A DNA stretch of 64,000 bases, taken from assembly GCA_946902985.2 (NCBI GenBank), contig OX336398.1:230293556-230357555 (forward strand), given 5' to 3'. The notes under the pieces were generated by a model. The model was not told where the DNA came from. It worked only from the letters and a program-made list of their open reading frames with translations, and ran no database searches. A program made the translations under genes and the position numbers. Below, in pieces: positions 23,301-34,560 of this stretch (position 1 is the first letter of the stretch; each line of letters opens with the position of its first letter). This stretch comes from Meconema thalassinum. Its lineage: Eukaryota > Arthropoda > Insecta > Orthoptera > Tettigoniidae.

Positions 23301-23635
23301 TATAAGAACACCTTACTTACTATAAGCGAGGTTACCATGGTAACAAGTGTTCTAGTTCAGTAGAGACATCTATGTGTTGCTATAAGAACATCTTACTTAT
23401 TATAAGCGTGGTTACCATGGCAACAAGTGTTCTAGTTCAGTAGAGGCATCTATGTGTTGCTATAAGAACATCTTACTTACTATAAGCGAGGTTACCATGG
23501 CAACAAGTGTTCTAGTTCAGTAGAGACATCTATGTGTTGCTATAAGAACACCTTACTTACTATAAGCGAGGTTACCATGGCAACAAGTGTTCTAGTTCAG
23601 TAGAGACATCTATGTGTTGCTATAAGAACATCTTA
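20390..23635 (+). repeat. 78/80-bp satellite carrying an RFX X-box palindrome
   Basis: About 30 units are present. The 78-bp form (to ~23130) reads GTTCAGTAGAGACATCTATA, TGTTGCTATCTTACTTACTA, then the core GGTTACCATGGCAACAAGTG. The last six or seven units are an 80-bp form with TATAAGAACATC inserted and part of the tail removed. The core GTTACCATGGCAAC fits the X-box consensus RYYNYYATRRNRAC at every position and is nearly palindromic. Rare variants exist (GTTAGCATGGCAAC near 22384; perfect palindrome GTTACCATGGTAAC near 23331). A hAT element interrupts the first unit. Confidence 0.95.
20467..21315 (-). mobile_element. hAT-family deletion derivative with 8-bp TSD
   Basis: The ends are CAGCGGTTCCCAAAC and GTTTGGGAACCGCTG, a perfect 15-bp terminal inverted repeat of hAT type. 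The direct duplication CAGTAGAG (20459-20466 and 21316-21323) is satellite sequence. On the minus strand, near 20900-20800, it encodes CEAGFSAYAYTKNKFRSKLN and then a DLRSQLS motif, the hAT dimerisation C-terminus. Just upstream, EDLIETQCTSRLKTKFELVP matches the preceding segment. The catalytic part is missing, so it depends on another hAT transposase. Confidence 0.9.
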
Positions 23636-24034
23636 GTGACTGTCACTGAAAGTTAGTACGCCTATCGGTCACGAGATAGCACGAACTCGTCGTGTTGGGC
23701 CAAGAGACCTTGAAGCTTAGTTGAAAATATCGATATTTCCTTCTAGCGACTCCGAGTATCATTTTCAATTTTAAAAATCATTGCTCCCAACATAAAATTT
23801 CAGTGTAAACAAATTTCCCTAAAAAGTTACTAAATTCTAATTTCTTCCAAAGTGATATTTACAACCTGTGAAACTGTGATGTCTATGTGTGTATTTTAAA
23901 CGAGGAAGGATTTGGGTAGGAAGCTGTTGTTGCTTTGTTTCATTTGAGAGGTTTGGACATCATGATCATTTAGCTCCATGTACTTTGGTGAGTGTTGAAT
24001 ATTGTCTGCTAACCGGTGTCATTGTGGTGGCTGT
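23636..24034. other. Satellite flank, no gene seen
   Basis: The junction has a short palindrome AGTGACTGTCACT (near 23634), then unique-looking sequence with no open frame of note. Confidence 0.5.
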
Positions 24035-24715
24035 ATTGTTGTTTGAGTCTTCAGTCTTTTGACTGGTTTGATGCAGCTATCCATGTCTCCCTGTCCCGAG
24101 CTAATCCTTTGATCTCTTCATAGCTACCACACCCTACATCCGAGGCAATCTGTAAAACATATTCTAACCTTGGTCTACCCCTACAGTTCTTGTCCTCGAC
24201 CTTTCCTTCCATAACTAAGCTTGCTATTCCTGGGCGTCTTAGTATGTGTCCTACCAACCTATCTCTTCTCTTCATTAGCAGTCGCCAGAAACATCTCCTT
24301 TCCCACTAGTCTTAATACCTCTTCGTTTGTAATCCTATCTACCCATCTGATCTTCATCATTCTCCTGTAACACCACATTTCAAACGCTTCAATTCTGCTC
24401 CTTTCAGCTGCACCTATAGTCCAAGTTTCACTTCCATAGAGCGCCACGCTCCAGACAAAGACCTTCCAAAATGACTTCCTATTACCTAAATATATATTCG
24501 ATGTCAACAGATTCCTTTTGTGTAGAAATGCTTTCCTTGCCTGAGCTAACCTACTTTTTAAGTCCTCTTTGCTTCGTCCATCACTGGTTATTTTGCTTCC
24601 TAAGTAACAGAAGTCTCCTACTCCCTTTAGTTTTTCTCCTGCCAATTTGATGTCCATGGAGGTTTCTGATTTATTTCGGTTGCATTCCAAAATGTTTGTG
24701 TGTGTATTTACCTAG
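24035..24715 (-). mobile_element. LINE 3' end, post-RT region
   Basis: Two minus frames cover most of it: 24690-24259 with AGEKLKGVGDFCYLGSKITS, then WSVALYGSETW and RIEAFEMWCYRRMMKIRW; and 24275-24051 with MKRRDRLVGHILRRPGIASL and EDKNCRGRPRLEYV. One shift separates them near 24270. The 3' end is the conserved AAGACTCAAACAACAAT. This is the best-preserved member of this LINE family in the window and serves as a reference for the others. Confidence 0.85.
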
Positions 24716-25285
24716 TATAATACAGGTGACGATTCAATCAATCTTTGTATAATATAGCAGGTTGTATTTCAACAAGCTACTACAACCAACATTCAATTAT
24801 ACTCCTTGAAAAGGACGAGTTATAACTACACACATGCATTTACGAGAAAGTAGGCTATATGTTCTTTGCTGAGCATTTTGTTTATATCTGATGAGTGATA
24901 GACTCCTATAATCCTTGAACAGACTCCTTGGAAACATGTGCGTGACTAGGTGATGTGTACCAGTTTTCGTATCGGGAATAATGAATGCTATCACAAATTC
25001 GACAACAGCTTGTAATAGAGTTTTGGGAAAGCCTTCAAGAAATTTCGGAAAGTAAATCATTTTTTAATTATATGAAGGGGTTGATTATTGTTCAGTAGAC
25101 TTTATGCTACACAACCCTCCCTAATGCCATAGCTTGTCACGCATCGCGTGATTCGCCGCCATTTGTTTAAAGACAACGCTAACTGCGACTCGAGATCAAA
25201 GGACTGCTGATTTATTTTACACCTGTTAAACCAGGTACCGTATCAAAGCTGTTAAAATCATAATCGGTTTGTTTTAATCAGGTAG
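24716..25285. other. No gene seen
   Basis: AT-rich sequence with short frames only. Confidence 0.45.
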
Positions 25286-25500
25286 AAAGGGAAATAGTGA
25301 TCATCAACCTCTTGTGCGTGGATGTTCCGTATGAAGCTGGTATTCAGAAAAGTGTAAAGCAAGGCTGCAATATATCACCCATACTTTTCAACCTGTCTAT
25401 TGAACAAACAATGAATGAAATTAGATTAAAAAATTACAGTCAGTCTGAAAGACTAGACGTTATATCATTTCAAATGACGCATGCTAAAATTCTACACATG
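25286..25500 (+). pseudogene. Reverse transcriptase fragment (VKQGCNISPILFNL)
   Basis: The plus frame reads VDVPYEAGIQKSVKQGCNIS and PILFNLSIEQTMNEIR, the RT motif preceding the catalytic box in endonuclease-type LINEs. Similarity stops near 25500, where a tandem array begins. It is an isolated internal fragment. Confidence 0.75.
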
Positions 25501-25524
25501 TTAGAAAAGCTCTGGAGGGCTTCT

Positions 25525-26570
25525 CGCTTCACTCGAAACCCCAGGCACGTGCGTGGGCACCTCTTTAAGGGTCACCCTGTATTTGAGTCTGACATCTTTT
25601 ACAACTCTTTAAGAGTCACCCATCATTTGAATCTGATATCTCGCAAACCTCTTTAAGGGTCACCCTGTATTTGAATTGTATCTAACATACTGTACACCTC
25701 GTTAAGTGTCACCCTGTAATTTGCTCTGACATCCTGCACACCTCTTTAGGAGGCACCCTGTATTCTTATCTGGCATCTTGTATATCTCTTTAGGAGTCAC
25801 CCTGTATTCTTGTGTAACATATTGTACACCTCTTTAGGAGTCACCCTGTAATCTTGTCTGACATCTTGTGCACCTCTTTAGGGGTCACCCTGTATTCTTC
25901 TCTGCCATTTTGTACACCTCTTTAAGAGTCACCTTGTATTCTTCTCTGGCATCTTGTATATCTCTTTAGGAGTCACCCTGTATTCTTATCTGGCATCTTG
26001 TACTGTATTTTGCTCTGACATCCTGCACACCTCTTTAGGAGGCACCCTGTATTCTTATATGGCATCTTGTATATCTCTTTATAAGTCAGCCTGTATACTT
26101 ATCTGGCATCTTGTACTGTATTTTGCTCTGACATCCTGCACACCTCTTTAGGAGGCACCCTGTATTCATATATGGCATCTTGTATATGTCTTTATAAGTC
26201 AGCCTGTATTCTTATCTGGCAGCTTGTACTGTATTTTGCTCTGACATCCTGCACACCTCTTTAAGAGTCACCGTGTATTCTTCTCTGGCATTTTGTATAT
26301 CTCTTTAGGAGTCACCCTGTATTCTTATCTGGCATTTTGTACTGTATTTTGCTCTGACATCCTGCACACCTCTTTAAGAGTCACCGTGTATTCTTCTCTG
26401 GCATCTTGTATATCTCTTTAGGAGTCACCCTGTATTGTTATCTGGCATCTTGTACTGTATTTTGCCCTGACTTCCTGCACACCTCTTTAGGAGGCACCGT
26501 GTATTCTTATACGGCATCTTGTATATCTCTTTAGAAGTCACCCTGTATTCTTGTGTTCGCTTCGCTCAAA
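25525..26570. repeat. ~44-48-bp tandem array with higher-order units
   Basis: The repeated phrase CTCTTTAGGAGTCACCCTGT is followed by ATTCTTATCTGGCATCTTGT. Early units (25560-25720) are 44-49 bp. Later a composite of about 115 bp, including TACTGTATTTTGCTCTGACA, repeats several times. The array is bracketed by TCGCTTCACTCGAAACCCCAGG (25531) and TCGCTTCGCTCAAAGCCCCAGG (26553). Confidence 0.85.
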
Positions 26571-26779
26571 GCCCCAGGTCGCTCTTTCAACAGACTCCAA
26601 TAACCATTAGCTTCTGCTCACCGCGTGGCTGCATGACGGCACGCACTCGCTTCCAGCGCGGCTGAAAGACGTCACTTCCCGCGCGGCTGCATGACGACAC
26701 TTCCGTCTCCGTCTCCGTAACGCATAACGTTGGACCCAAGCATAACGACGCAGTCGACAAGATCATTTGAAATGATAAA
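26571..26779. other. GC-richer spacer, no gene seen
   Basis: Imperfect repeats of GCGCGGCTGxATGACGxCAC occur at 26625-26700. No frame or RNA gene. Confidence 0.4.
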
Positions 26780-28167
26780 CAAGAAGTTCCGTTAAGAACT
26801 ATACAGCCTCCTTTTCATGCCAATGATTATTCTACAGAATATGAACCTATCCAGCATAATGACGAAATTAAGTTGGTAATATCGAAATATCTAATTAGTT
26901 CAAACTATACCTGGTGTAATGTAGCCTAATAGAGCACTACAGTTGGCAGCCCTGGTGACTGAATATATTCTTAGTTCCATCTCTTAAGGTAGAGAATACA
27001 AAATTTGGTTGAAGTCCAATGGACGTTACATGCAGTTAGACACTGGATCTATCAGCACGCGTAAAAGCATGTTGCCAACAATGTCATGCGTGTGCTGGTC
27101 AGAAATAATCTGAAATATTATGATATCTGTTGTGCCAATTTTGGATGAAATCCATTTGTTAGTATAGAAGTTACATGTATTTTAAAATTGGACATATCAG
27201 CAGGCATAGAATCATGTTGGCAGCACTGCCTTGTATTAATTACTCCAAATTAATCTAGAATGTCAGGTGCTATACGTGTGCAAAGTATAGAGCTGTTGGC
27301 TTGCATACTTTCTGATATATTGATATTAGGGTAAAAAAATATATACAGCATTTATTAACATTTGGCAGCCCTGATTGCTCCTAACAATACCTATAGTCAT
27401 ATCAGTTATGGTACACATAGCACATACGAAATTTGGTTGAAATCCAACTGATAGTATAGAAGTTACATGTATTTAAAAATTGGTACTATCAGCAGGCTTA
27501 TAATCATGTTGGTAGAACTGACGTATATAAGTTACTCCAAATTACTCTAAAATGTCAGAATATACGTGTGCATAGTTTAAAGCTATTGGCTTGTGTACTT
27601 TCTGGTATATTGGTATTTGGATTTAAAAAAATAGAGAGAGCAATTATTAACAGTTGGCAGCCCTGGTGGCTCTTAAGAATACACTCAGTCATATCTGTTC
27701 ATGTACAGATATTACATACAAAATTTGGTTGAAATCCAATTGATAGTGTAGAAGTTATATGCATTTAAACATTGGACCTATCAGAAGGCTTGAAATTATT
27801 TTGGCAACACTGTCATGGTTGGCCTCCTGGAAATTAAACTGAAATAGTCTTATCTACATGTGTGACAATTTTGGAATAGCTCCCATGCATATCTTGCACG
27901 ATATCCAACATGGAGCTCAAATTTCTAGTGCGTTTTTTCAGCAGTTGGTAGCACTGGCATCATTTTCAAATATGGACGTGAGATATTCCGGTGCACATCT
28001 TTACTCATACCTAAATTTGGTTTCGATTGCTGCAGCCGTTTAGGAGTTGATAGGGGGGGACACACACACAGCCAGCCAGACAGATAGACAGACAGACACT
28101 CTTTTTTCCTGATCGATGTCATAAGTCTACTTTTTCCTCATTTTTGCAAAATGTGAAAAGTAGGCTA
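26780..28167 (-). mobile_element. Helentron-like element, diverged subfamily, copy 5
   Basis: The 3' end (CAAGAAGTTCCGTTAAGAACT on plus) is at 26780. The 5' end at 28167 reads TAGCCTACTTTTC on minus and pairs with GAAAAAGTAGACTTATGA. A GTCT/GTGT microsatellite follows (28060-28105). T precedes and TT follows in element orientation. The body differs from the other copies but is also a tandem array (see next entry). Confidence 0.7.
26940..28000 (-). repeat. ~145-bp tandem repeats with TTGGCAGCCCTG cores
   Basis: TTGGCAG or a variant occurs at 26943, 27072, 27217, 27362, 27509, 27654, 27801 and 27945. Spacings are 129, 145, 145, 147, 145, 147 and 144. Phrases such as ACAAAATTTGGTTGAAATCC and TGATAGTATAGAAGTTACAT recur in alternate units. 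Confidence 0.8.
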
Positions 28168-28950
28168 AAAATGTAAAGTGGGAGTAAAGATTCAAGGAGA
28201 AATAATTCCAGCTCTGAGATTTGCTGATGACATCTTAGCCGACACACCAGAGGACTTGAATGAGATTTTAAATGGAATGGACTCCGTCTTGATGAACGAA
28301 TCGATATCATAATGTAAAAGGAAACTAATGGAATGCAACCAAAAGGGAAACAGAAACCACTATTGCCGTCAGATTCGCATATGGAAAGGTACAGGAAGTA
28401 AAAGACTTCTATTCCTTAGGAAGCAATATAACCAGTGATGGACGAAGAAAGAGGATATAAAAAGTAGATTGACTCAGACAAGGAAAGGAATCTGTTGACA
28501 TTGACTATAGATTTAGGTATTAGGAAGTGATTTTTAAGCGTTTTCTGGAGCGTGGTGCTATATGGAAGTGAAACTTGGACTATTGGCGCAGCAGAAAAGA
28601 GGAGAATTGAAGCGTTTGAAATGTGGTGTTACAGGAGAATGATGAAGAACAGATGGGTAGATAGAGTAACAAATGAGGAGGTATTAAGATGAGTGGGAGA
28701 GGAGAGATGTTTCTGGTGACTGCTAATGAAGAGAAGACATAGGTTGATAAGACAATCCCTAAGATGCACAGGAATAGCAAACTTAGGTTTGAGGACAATG
28801 AATTGTAGAGGTAGAATATGGTAAGCTGTTTGCCTCCGATGTAAGGTGTGGTAGTTAATTAGATATGAAACGATTAGGTCAGTGCAGGGAGGCATGAAAT
28901 GATGCAGCAAAAGACTGAAGACTAAAGCAACAGCAACATCAATATTTGTG
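28168..28950 (+). mobile_element. LINE fragment: RT catalytic box and 3' end
   Basis: The plus strand reads IQGEIIPALRFADDI (catalytic FADD), then TPEDLNEILNGM, and further on LYGSETWTIGAAEKRRIEAF and EMWCYRRMMKNRWVDRVTNE. It ends in CAGCAAAAGACTGAAGAC. Several stops and shifts are present. It lacks the endonuclease and the first part of the RT. Confidence 0.8.
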
Positions 28951-29024
28951 ATTTCTGAGGGTATACATATTTAAATTGCCTAGTGCCTAAGGGTCGTTCT
29001 CATGGGAGATTGATTAGGGAATCA

Positions 29025-30500
29025 AATCTTATATATAAAAGTGAAAGTCTGTATGTGGGTATGTATGTGGGTTCGTTCTTTAAAAAATCTATACCGTTCC
29101 ACCAATCTCAACCAAATTTTGCCTAAACATAGTTCAGGACCCAAGAATAAACCGCTGACTACATGAATTTTCGATAGTCTTTCTCATTCTTCTGATTTTG
29201 GCCTTTTAGCACTCGAGTAAAGGCTAATAAAGTCAGAAAATATACTGATGGAAGAAAGACATGGCCGTCTCCATGGCAACAGTACCTCAAGACTAGTCCA
29301 CCAAGTTTCCATCTTTCTCTGTAAGAGGCCATGCCAGTCCATTTTCTCCTAGGCAACAGTAGCTTAAAACGTGACCACCAGGTTTCCATCTATCTCTGTA
29401 AGAGGCCATGTCACTTTATTTTCTCCACGGCAACAGTAGCTTAAGACATGACCACCTGGTTTCCACCTATCTCTGTAAGAAGCCTTGCCGATCCATTTTC
29501 TCCTCGGCTACAGTAGAATAAGACGTCACCACCAGGTTTCCATTTATCTCTGTAAGAGGCCATGCCACTCCAATTCCTCCTCGGCAACAGTAGCTTAACA
29601 CGTGATCACCAGGTTTCCATTTATCACTGTAAGAGGCCATGCCACTCCATTTTCTACACGGCAACACTAGCTTAAGACGACACCAGGTTTCTATCTATCT
29701 CCGTAAGAGGCCATGCCACTCCAATCCTCCTCGGCAACAGTAGCTTAAAACGTGACCACCAGGTTTCCATTTCTCTCTGTAAGAGGCTATGCCACTCCAT
29801 GTTTTCCACGGCAACAGTAGCTTAAGACGTGATCACCAGGTTTCCATTTCTCTCTGTAAGAGGTCATGCCACTCCATGTTTTCCACGGCAACAGTAGCTT
29901 AAGACGTGATCACCAGGTTTCCATTTATCACTGTAAGAGGCCATGCCACTCCATTTTCTACACGGCAACAGTAGCTTAAGACAACACCAGGTTTCCATCT
30001 ATCTCCGTAAGAGGCGATGCAACTCCATTCCTCCTCGGCAACAGTAACTTAAGACGTGACCACCAGGTTTCCATTTCTCTCTGTAAGAGGCCATGCCACT
30101 CCATTCCTCCTCGGCAACAGTAGCTTAAGACGTGACCACCAGGTTTCCATTTCTCTCTGTAAGAGGCCATGCCACTCCATGTTTTCCACGGCAACAGTAG
30201 CTTAAGACGTGACCACGAGGTTTCCATCTATCTCTGTTAGAGGTCATGCCACTCCATTTATTCCACGGCAACAGTAGCTTAAGACGTGATCACCAGGTTT
30301 CCATTTATCACTGTAAGAGGCCATGCCACTCCATTTTCTACACGGCAACAGTAGCTTAAGACAACACCAGGTTTCCACCCATCTCCGTAAGAGGCCATGC
30401 AACTCCATTCCTCCTCGGCAACAGTAACTTAAGACGTGACCACCAGGTTTCCATTTCTCTCTGTAAGAGGCCATGCCACTCCATTCCTCCTCGGCAGTAC
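29025..30500 (-). repeat. ~77-bp satellite with a short leader
   Basis: The leader 29025-29225 (TATATATAAAAGTGAAAGTC, TGTATGTGGGTATGT) resembles 32110-32170. From about 29240 some 16 units of 74-78 bp follow, such as ACCAGGTTTCCATTTCTCTC, TGTAAGAGGCCATGCCACTC, then CACGGCAACAGTAGCTTAAG. The first unit has CCATGGCAAC where later ones have CCACGGCAAC. Minus frames spell repeated MASYREKWKPGGHVLSYCCR because the unit is often close to a multiple of three. I regard that as chance. Confidence 0.9.
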
Positions 30501-30565
30501 CATAACACTTGAGATGTCTATATCCTGAAGGTCCTTTTTCAATTTCAAGCAGCCAGCTGTTCTTG

Positions 30566-31081
30566 GTTGGTTGGTTGGTTCCTCAATTTAGGGGCTGCGA
30601 TATCGTGGTCTTGCAGCCCCGTGTGCTTTGGGTGTGTGTAGAAATTGTCTGATAACCGGTGTTAATTGTGATGACTGTATTGTTGTGTGTTATCTGTTTT
30701 CAATTCAAGTAAGGACTGCAGACATTGAATTTTTTCAAGTAGTTCCTACTTTTGACGCCATACGGCACCATCAACGACCACTAGTTCAGAACTTGGTTAC
30801 TAGTCGCCACAGCAGTCGGCTCCTGGCACAAACGTTGGAACCTATGAGCGTTGTTCAAATTTTAACCTATAATTTAGCTTCACACAGGTGTAATTAGTGG
30901 AAGGTTCTTTAACATGCCATAAATCTATGACATGGGCCCGCCGGCTTTACTTCCCCTCCAAAGGAAGGAATACTGAGGGATTTTTAACGCTCTTAAAAAA
31001 TCCGACGACCACGGCCGAGATTGAACCCGCAATCTTGGGCATAGAAGCTTAGCTAGCTACCAACTACGCCACCGAAGCTGC
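30566..31081 (-). mobile_element. SINE-A, near full length with tail A
   Basis: Minus orientation. The head GCAGCTTCGGTGGCGTAGTT carries the A box and GCGGGTTCAATCTCGG a slightly altered B box. The TTAACATGCCATAAATCTAT-type body and the tail AAGCACACGGGGCTGCAAGA then lead to (CCAA)n. The 13-bp duplication CCAGCTGTTCTTG / CCAGCTCTTCTTG (30553-30565, 31082-31094) has one mismatch. Confidence 0.85.
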
Positions 31082-31211
31082 CCAGCTCTTCTTGATAGAG
31101 TAAGTTCTATACATCTTTTAGTCGGCCTGTTATCAATCATTCTGAAAATATGCCCATGGAATTTCAAGACTTTTCCTCAACGTGTCCGAGATTTTCTCCG
31201 ATTGCTGATAA

Positions 31212-31597
31212 TAATAATAATAATATCGTATGGCCTCGGGTGCCGGACGCAAGCTTTATAATTTGACACCCAGAGGGTAGATTGCATGTCGAATTTCGTT
31301 GTTCCTTGAATCACTATGAAAGTCAAGGAGGTTAGATATCTAAGCTCTTTGAACACTATAGCGCTTTCTAGTAGAGAAATGAGGAACTTTGTGTTGGCGG
31401 AAACTCCCGAAATTAATTTTGCTATTATGAACACGGCCTACTGAATTCAAATGGGTTCTTTAACATGCCAACATCGCATGACATGCGTGTCGTATTTTTG
31501 CCGCCTTTCAAAAATCACTTACCACGGCCAGGAGCGAAACTGCAATCTTGGGGTTAGTAGACCGACACGCTATTCACTCACCCACCGTGGCAAGATT
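31212..31597 (-). mobile_element. SINE-C, full length with TSD
   Basis: The minus strand begins TTGCCACGGTGGGTGAGTGA, with B-box-like GCAGTTTCGCTCCTGG, a body containing GTTTCCGCCAACACAAAGTT, and an end of CACCCGAGGCCATACGATAT plus (ATT)n. Flanked by CCGATTGCTGATAA at 31198-31211 and 31598-31611, a perfect 14-bp duplication. Confidence 0.9.
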
Positions 31598-32184
31598 CCG
31601 ATTGCTGATAAAGGAGCATGATTGAACCTACTTAACTGATGAATATCAATTTGTATTTTCTCTCTCCAAAATCTCTTCGCTCTCTCACTTATGATTTTTC
31701 TTCCTTTCTGTTGTCCATGCAGGGATCGCTCTCATTCGGGGGTTTGCGGCAATATTATGTTTGTTCACCAACGATCTGTCCCAGGACATTTCGTCTGTTA
31801 CGTTCATTTCTTGAAGGTCTCTTTCAATTCCTATTATCATGTATTCTTGACGTTTAGTGAGCAAGCATGATTAAATGTCATTATAGTAAGTCTTTCCTTA
31901 ATTACTGATTATGGTTTCCACTTTTATTTTTTTTTACTCAAAATTACACGATACATGTTTCGGCATTGTGGTGCCTTCATCAGCAATTATTAGTTTTCTA
32001 AAATATTTCATACACATTTAATACATATTTCTACACTTGCTAAATTCCTTTTACATACATAAAACATCGGATTATCGCATGACTAACGTCATATAAAAAT
32101 TTCTTAAAAATGCAATCTATATATATAAAAATCAATGTAACGTGATAGTTTGCCTGTGGGTATGTCTGTGGGTATGTCTCCTAT

Positions 32185-34325
32185 GCGTTCATATACCATT
32201 CGCCCGATTGCGATGAAACTTGGGTGAGATGTTGAGTACACTCCAAGGAAGGTTTCTGACTTAGTAAATCCATTTTACAATAGGTAGCGCACGCGTAGAT
32301 TCAACAAATGAGCGACGATGCGCGAAGCATTTCAACAAAGCCCCGTATGTGTTCATATACCATTCGTCCGATAGCGATGAAACTTGGGTGAGATGTTGTG
32401 TACACTTACGCGAAGATTTCAAAATTAGTGAATACATTTCACAGTAGATAGCGCACGAGTAGATTCAACAAATGAGCGACAACACGCAAAGCGTTTCAAC
32501 AAAGTCCCGTATGCATTCATATACCATTCGTCCGATAGCTATGAAACTTGCGTAAAATGTTGTGTATACTGCAGGGAAATTTTCTGGCTTAGTACATCCA
32601 CTTTACATAAGGCAGCGCACGAGTAGATTCAACAAATGAGCTACGAAGCGCGAAGCATTTCAACAAAGTCACGTTTGCGTTCATATACCATTCGTCCGAT
32701 AGCGATGAAACTAGGCTGAGATTTTGTGAGCACTCCAGGGAAGGTTTCTAGCTTAGTAAATCCCTTTAAAAATAGGTAGAGCACGAGTAGAATCAACAAA
32801 TGAGCGACGACGCGCGAAGCGTTTCAACAAAGTCCCATATAATTTCATATACCATTCATCCAATAGCTATGAAACTTGGGTGAGATGTTGTGTACACTCG
32901 AGGGAAGGTTTCTGGCTTATTACTTACATTTTACAATAGGTAGCGCACCAGTAGATTCAACAAATGAGCGATGACACGCGAAGCGTTTCAACAAAGTCCC
33001 GTATAAAGTCATATAGCATTCGTCTGATAGTGATAAATGTTTGGTGAATTGTTGTGTACACTCCAGGAAAGGTTTCTGGCTAAGTAAATCCATTTTACAA
33101 TACGAAGCGCACGTTTATGTTCAACAAATGAGTGACTACGCGCGAAGCGTTTCGACATCGTCCCGTATACGTTCACATACCATTCATCCGATAGCGATGA
33201 AACTTGGGTGAGATGTTGTGTACACTCCAGGGAAGGTTTCTGGCTGAGTACATCCATATTACAATATGTAGCGCAAGAGTAGAATCAACAAATGAGCGAC
33301 GACACGCGAAGCGTTTCAACCAAGCCCCGTATGCATACATGTAGGCTACCATTCGTCCGTAGCTATGAAACTTGGGTGTGATGTTGTGTACACGTCATGG
33401 AAAATTTCTGGCTTAGTATATCCCATATACAATTTGCAGCACACAAGTTGATTCAACAAATGAGGGACGACGCCCGAAGCGTTTCAACAAAGTCCTGTAT
33501 AAGGTCATATACCATTCTGCCGTTAGCGGTGAAACTTGGGTGAAATATGGTGGACACTGTAAGGAAGGTTTCTGGCTTAGTAAATACATTTCACAGTAGG
33601 TAGCACACGAGTAGATTCGACAAATGAACGACGACACGCGGAGCGTTTCAATACAGTCCCCTATGTCTTCATATCCCATTAGTCCGATAGCGAGGAAACA
33701 TGGGTGAGATGTTGTGGACACTTACGTGACAGTTTCTAACTTAGTAAATCCATTTTACAGTAGGTAGCGCACGAGTAGATTCAACAAATGAGTGACGGAG
33801 CGCGAATCGTTTAAACAAAATCAGGTATGCGTTCATATACTATTCATCCGATTGTGATGAAACATTGATCAGTTATTGTGTACCCGCCAGCGAAGGGGAC
33901 TTAGTAAATCCATTTCACAATAAGTAGCGCAAGAGTAGATGCAACAAATGGGTGACGACGCGCGAAGCGTTTCAACAAAATCCCCTATTGCGTTCATATA
34001 ACATTCTTCGATTGCGATGAAACCTTGATGAGTTATTGTGTACACGCCAGGGAAGGGCTTCGACTTAGTAATACATTTCTCAATAGGTAGCGCACGAGTA
34101 GATTCAACAAATGAGTGACAGCGCACGAATCGTTTAAACAAAACCCCCTATACGTGCATATACCATTCATCCGATTGCGATGAATCATTGATGAGTTATT
34201 GTGTACACGCCAGGGAAGGGTTTCGACTTAGTAAATCCATTTCACAATAGGTAGCGTACGAGTAGATTCAACAAATGAGTGACAGCGATGAAACTTTTGA
34301 AAGTTGTTGTGCACGCTCCCACGAA
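32185..34325 (+). repeat. 164-bp tandem repeats (13 units)
   Basis: CATTCGTCCGATAGCGATGA or a variant starts at 32198, 32361, 32525, 32689, 32853, 33017, 33181, 33350, 33513, 33677, 33841, 34002 and 34164. Nearly all steps are 161-164 bp. Each unit also has ACTCCAGGGAAGGTTTCTGG and GATTCAACAAATGAGCGACG. Confidence 0.95.
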
Positions 34326-34560
34326 TGGTTCTAAATTAGAAAATCCATTTTACGAAAGCTTAGAGGCAGTTAACATGTTGTGTATCCAAAAGCACTTCGA
34401 GAAACAGAATTTCAACGCCAACACTTTCTTTGATTGGCATTGCAACGCATGCCGGGTACAGCTTGTTCCTTTATAAAAATAAATCCGGATTAATGTTCCT
34501 TTGCCTTTGAAATATTTGATGAGTAGCTACTGCATTTTTAAGAATGTTATATCTGACGTT

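Larger units (their letters stand above)
30503..31899 (-). mobile_element. LINE 3' end split by two SINEs
   Basis: Three pieces, 30503-30565, 31082-31211 and 31598-31899, read together on the minus strand as a decayed LINE tail of the 8590/18110/36040 family (ERDLQEMNV, AWTTERKK). The intervening blocks are SINEs with target duplications. Confidence 0.6.

Noticed and set aside
20390..23635. CRISPR array
   Set aside because: Regular spacing is present, but the whole unit repeats with no unique spacers, and the sequence is eukaryotic.
29467..30474. Repetitive protein MASYREKWKPGGHVLSYCCR
   Set aside because: Produced by satellite units of 74-78 bp; the frame is lost wherever the unit length is not a multiple of three, and no start or splice structure is seen.
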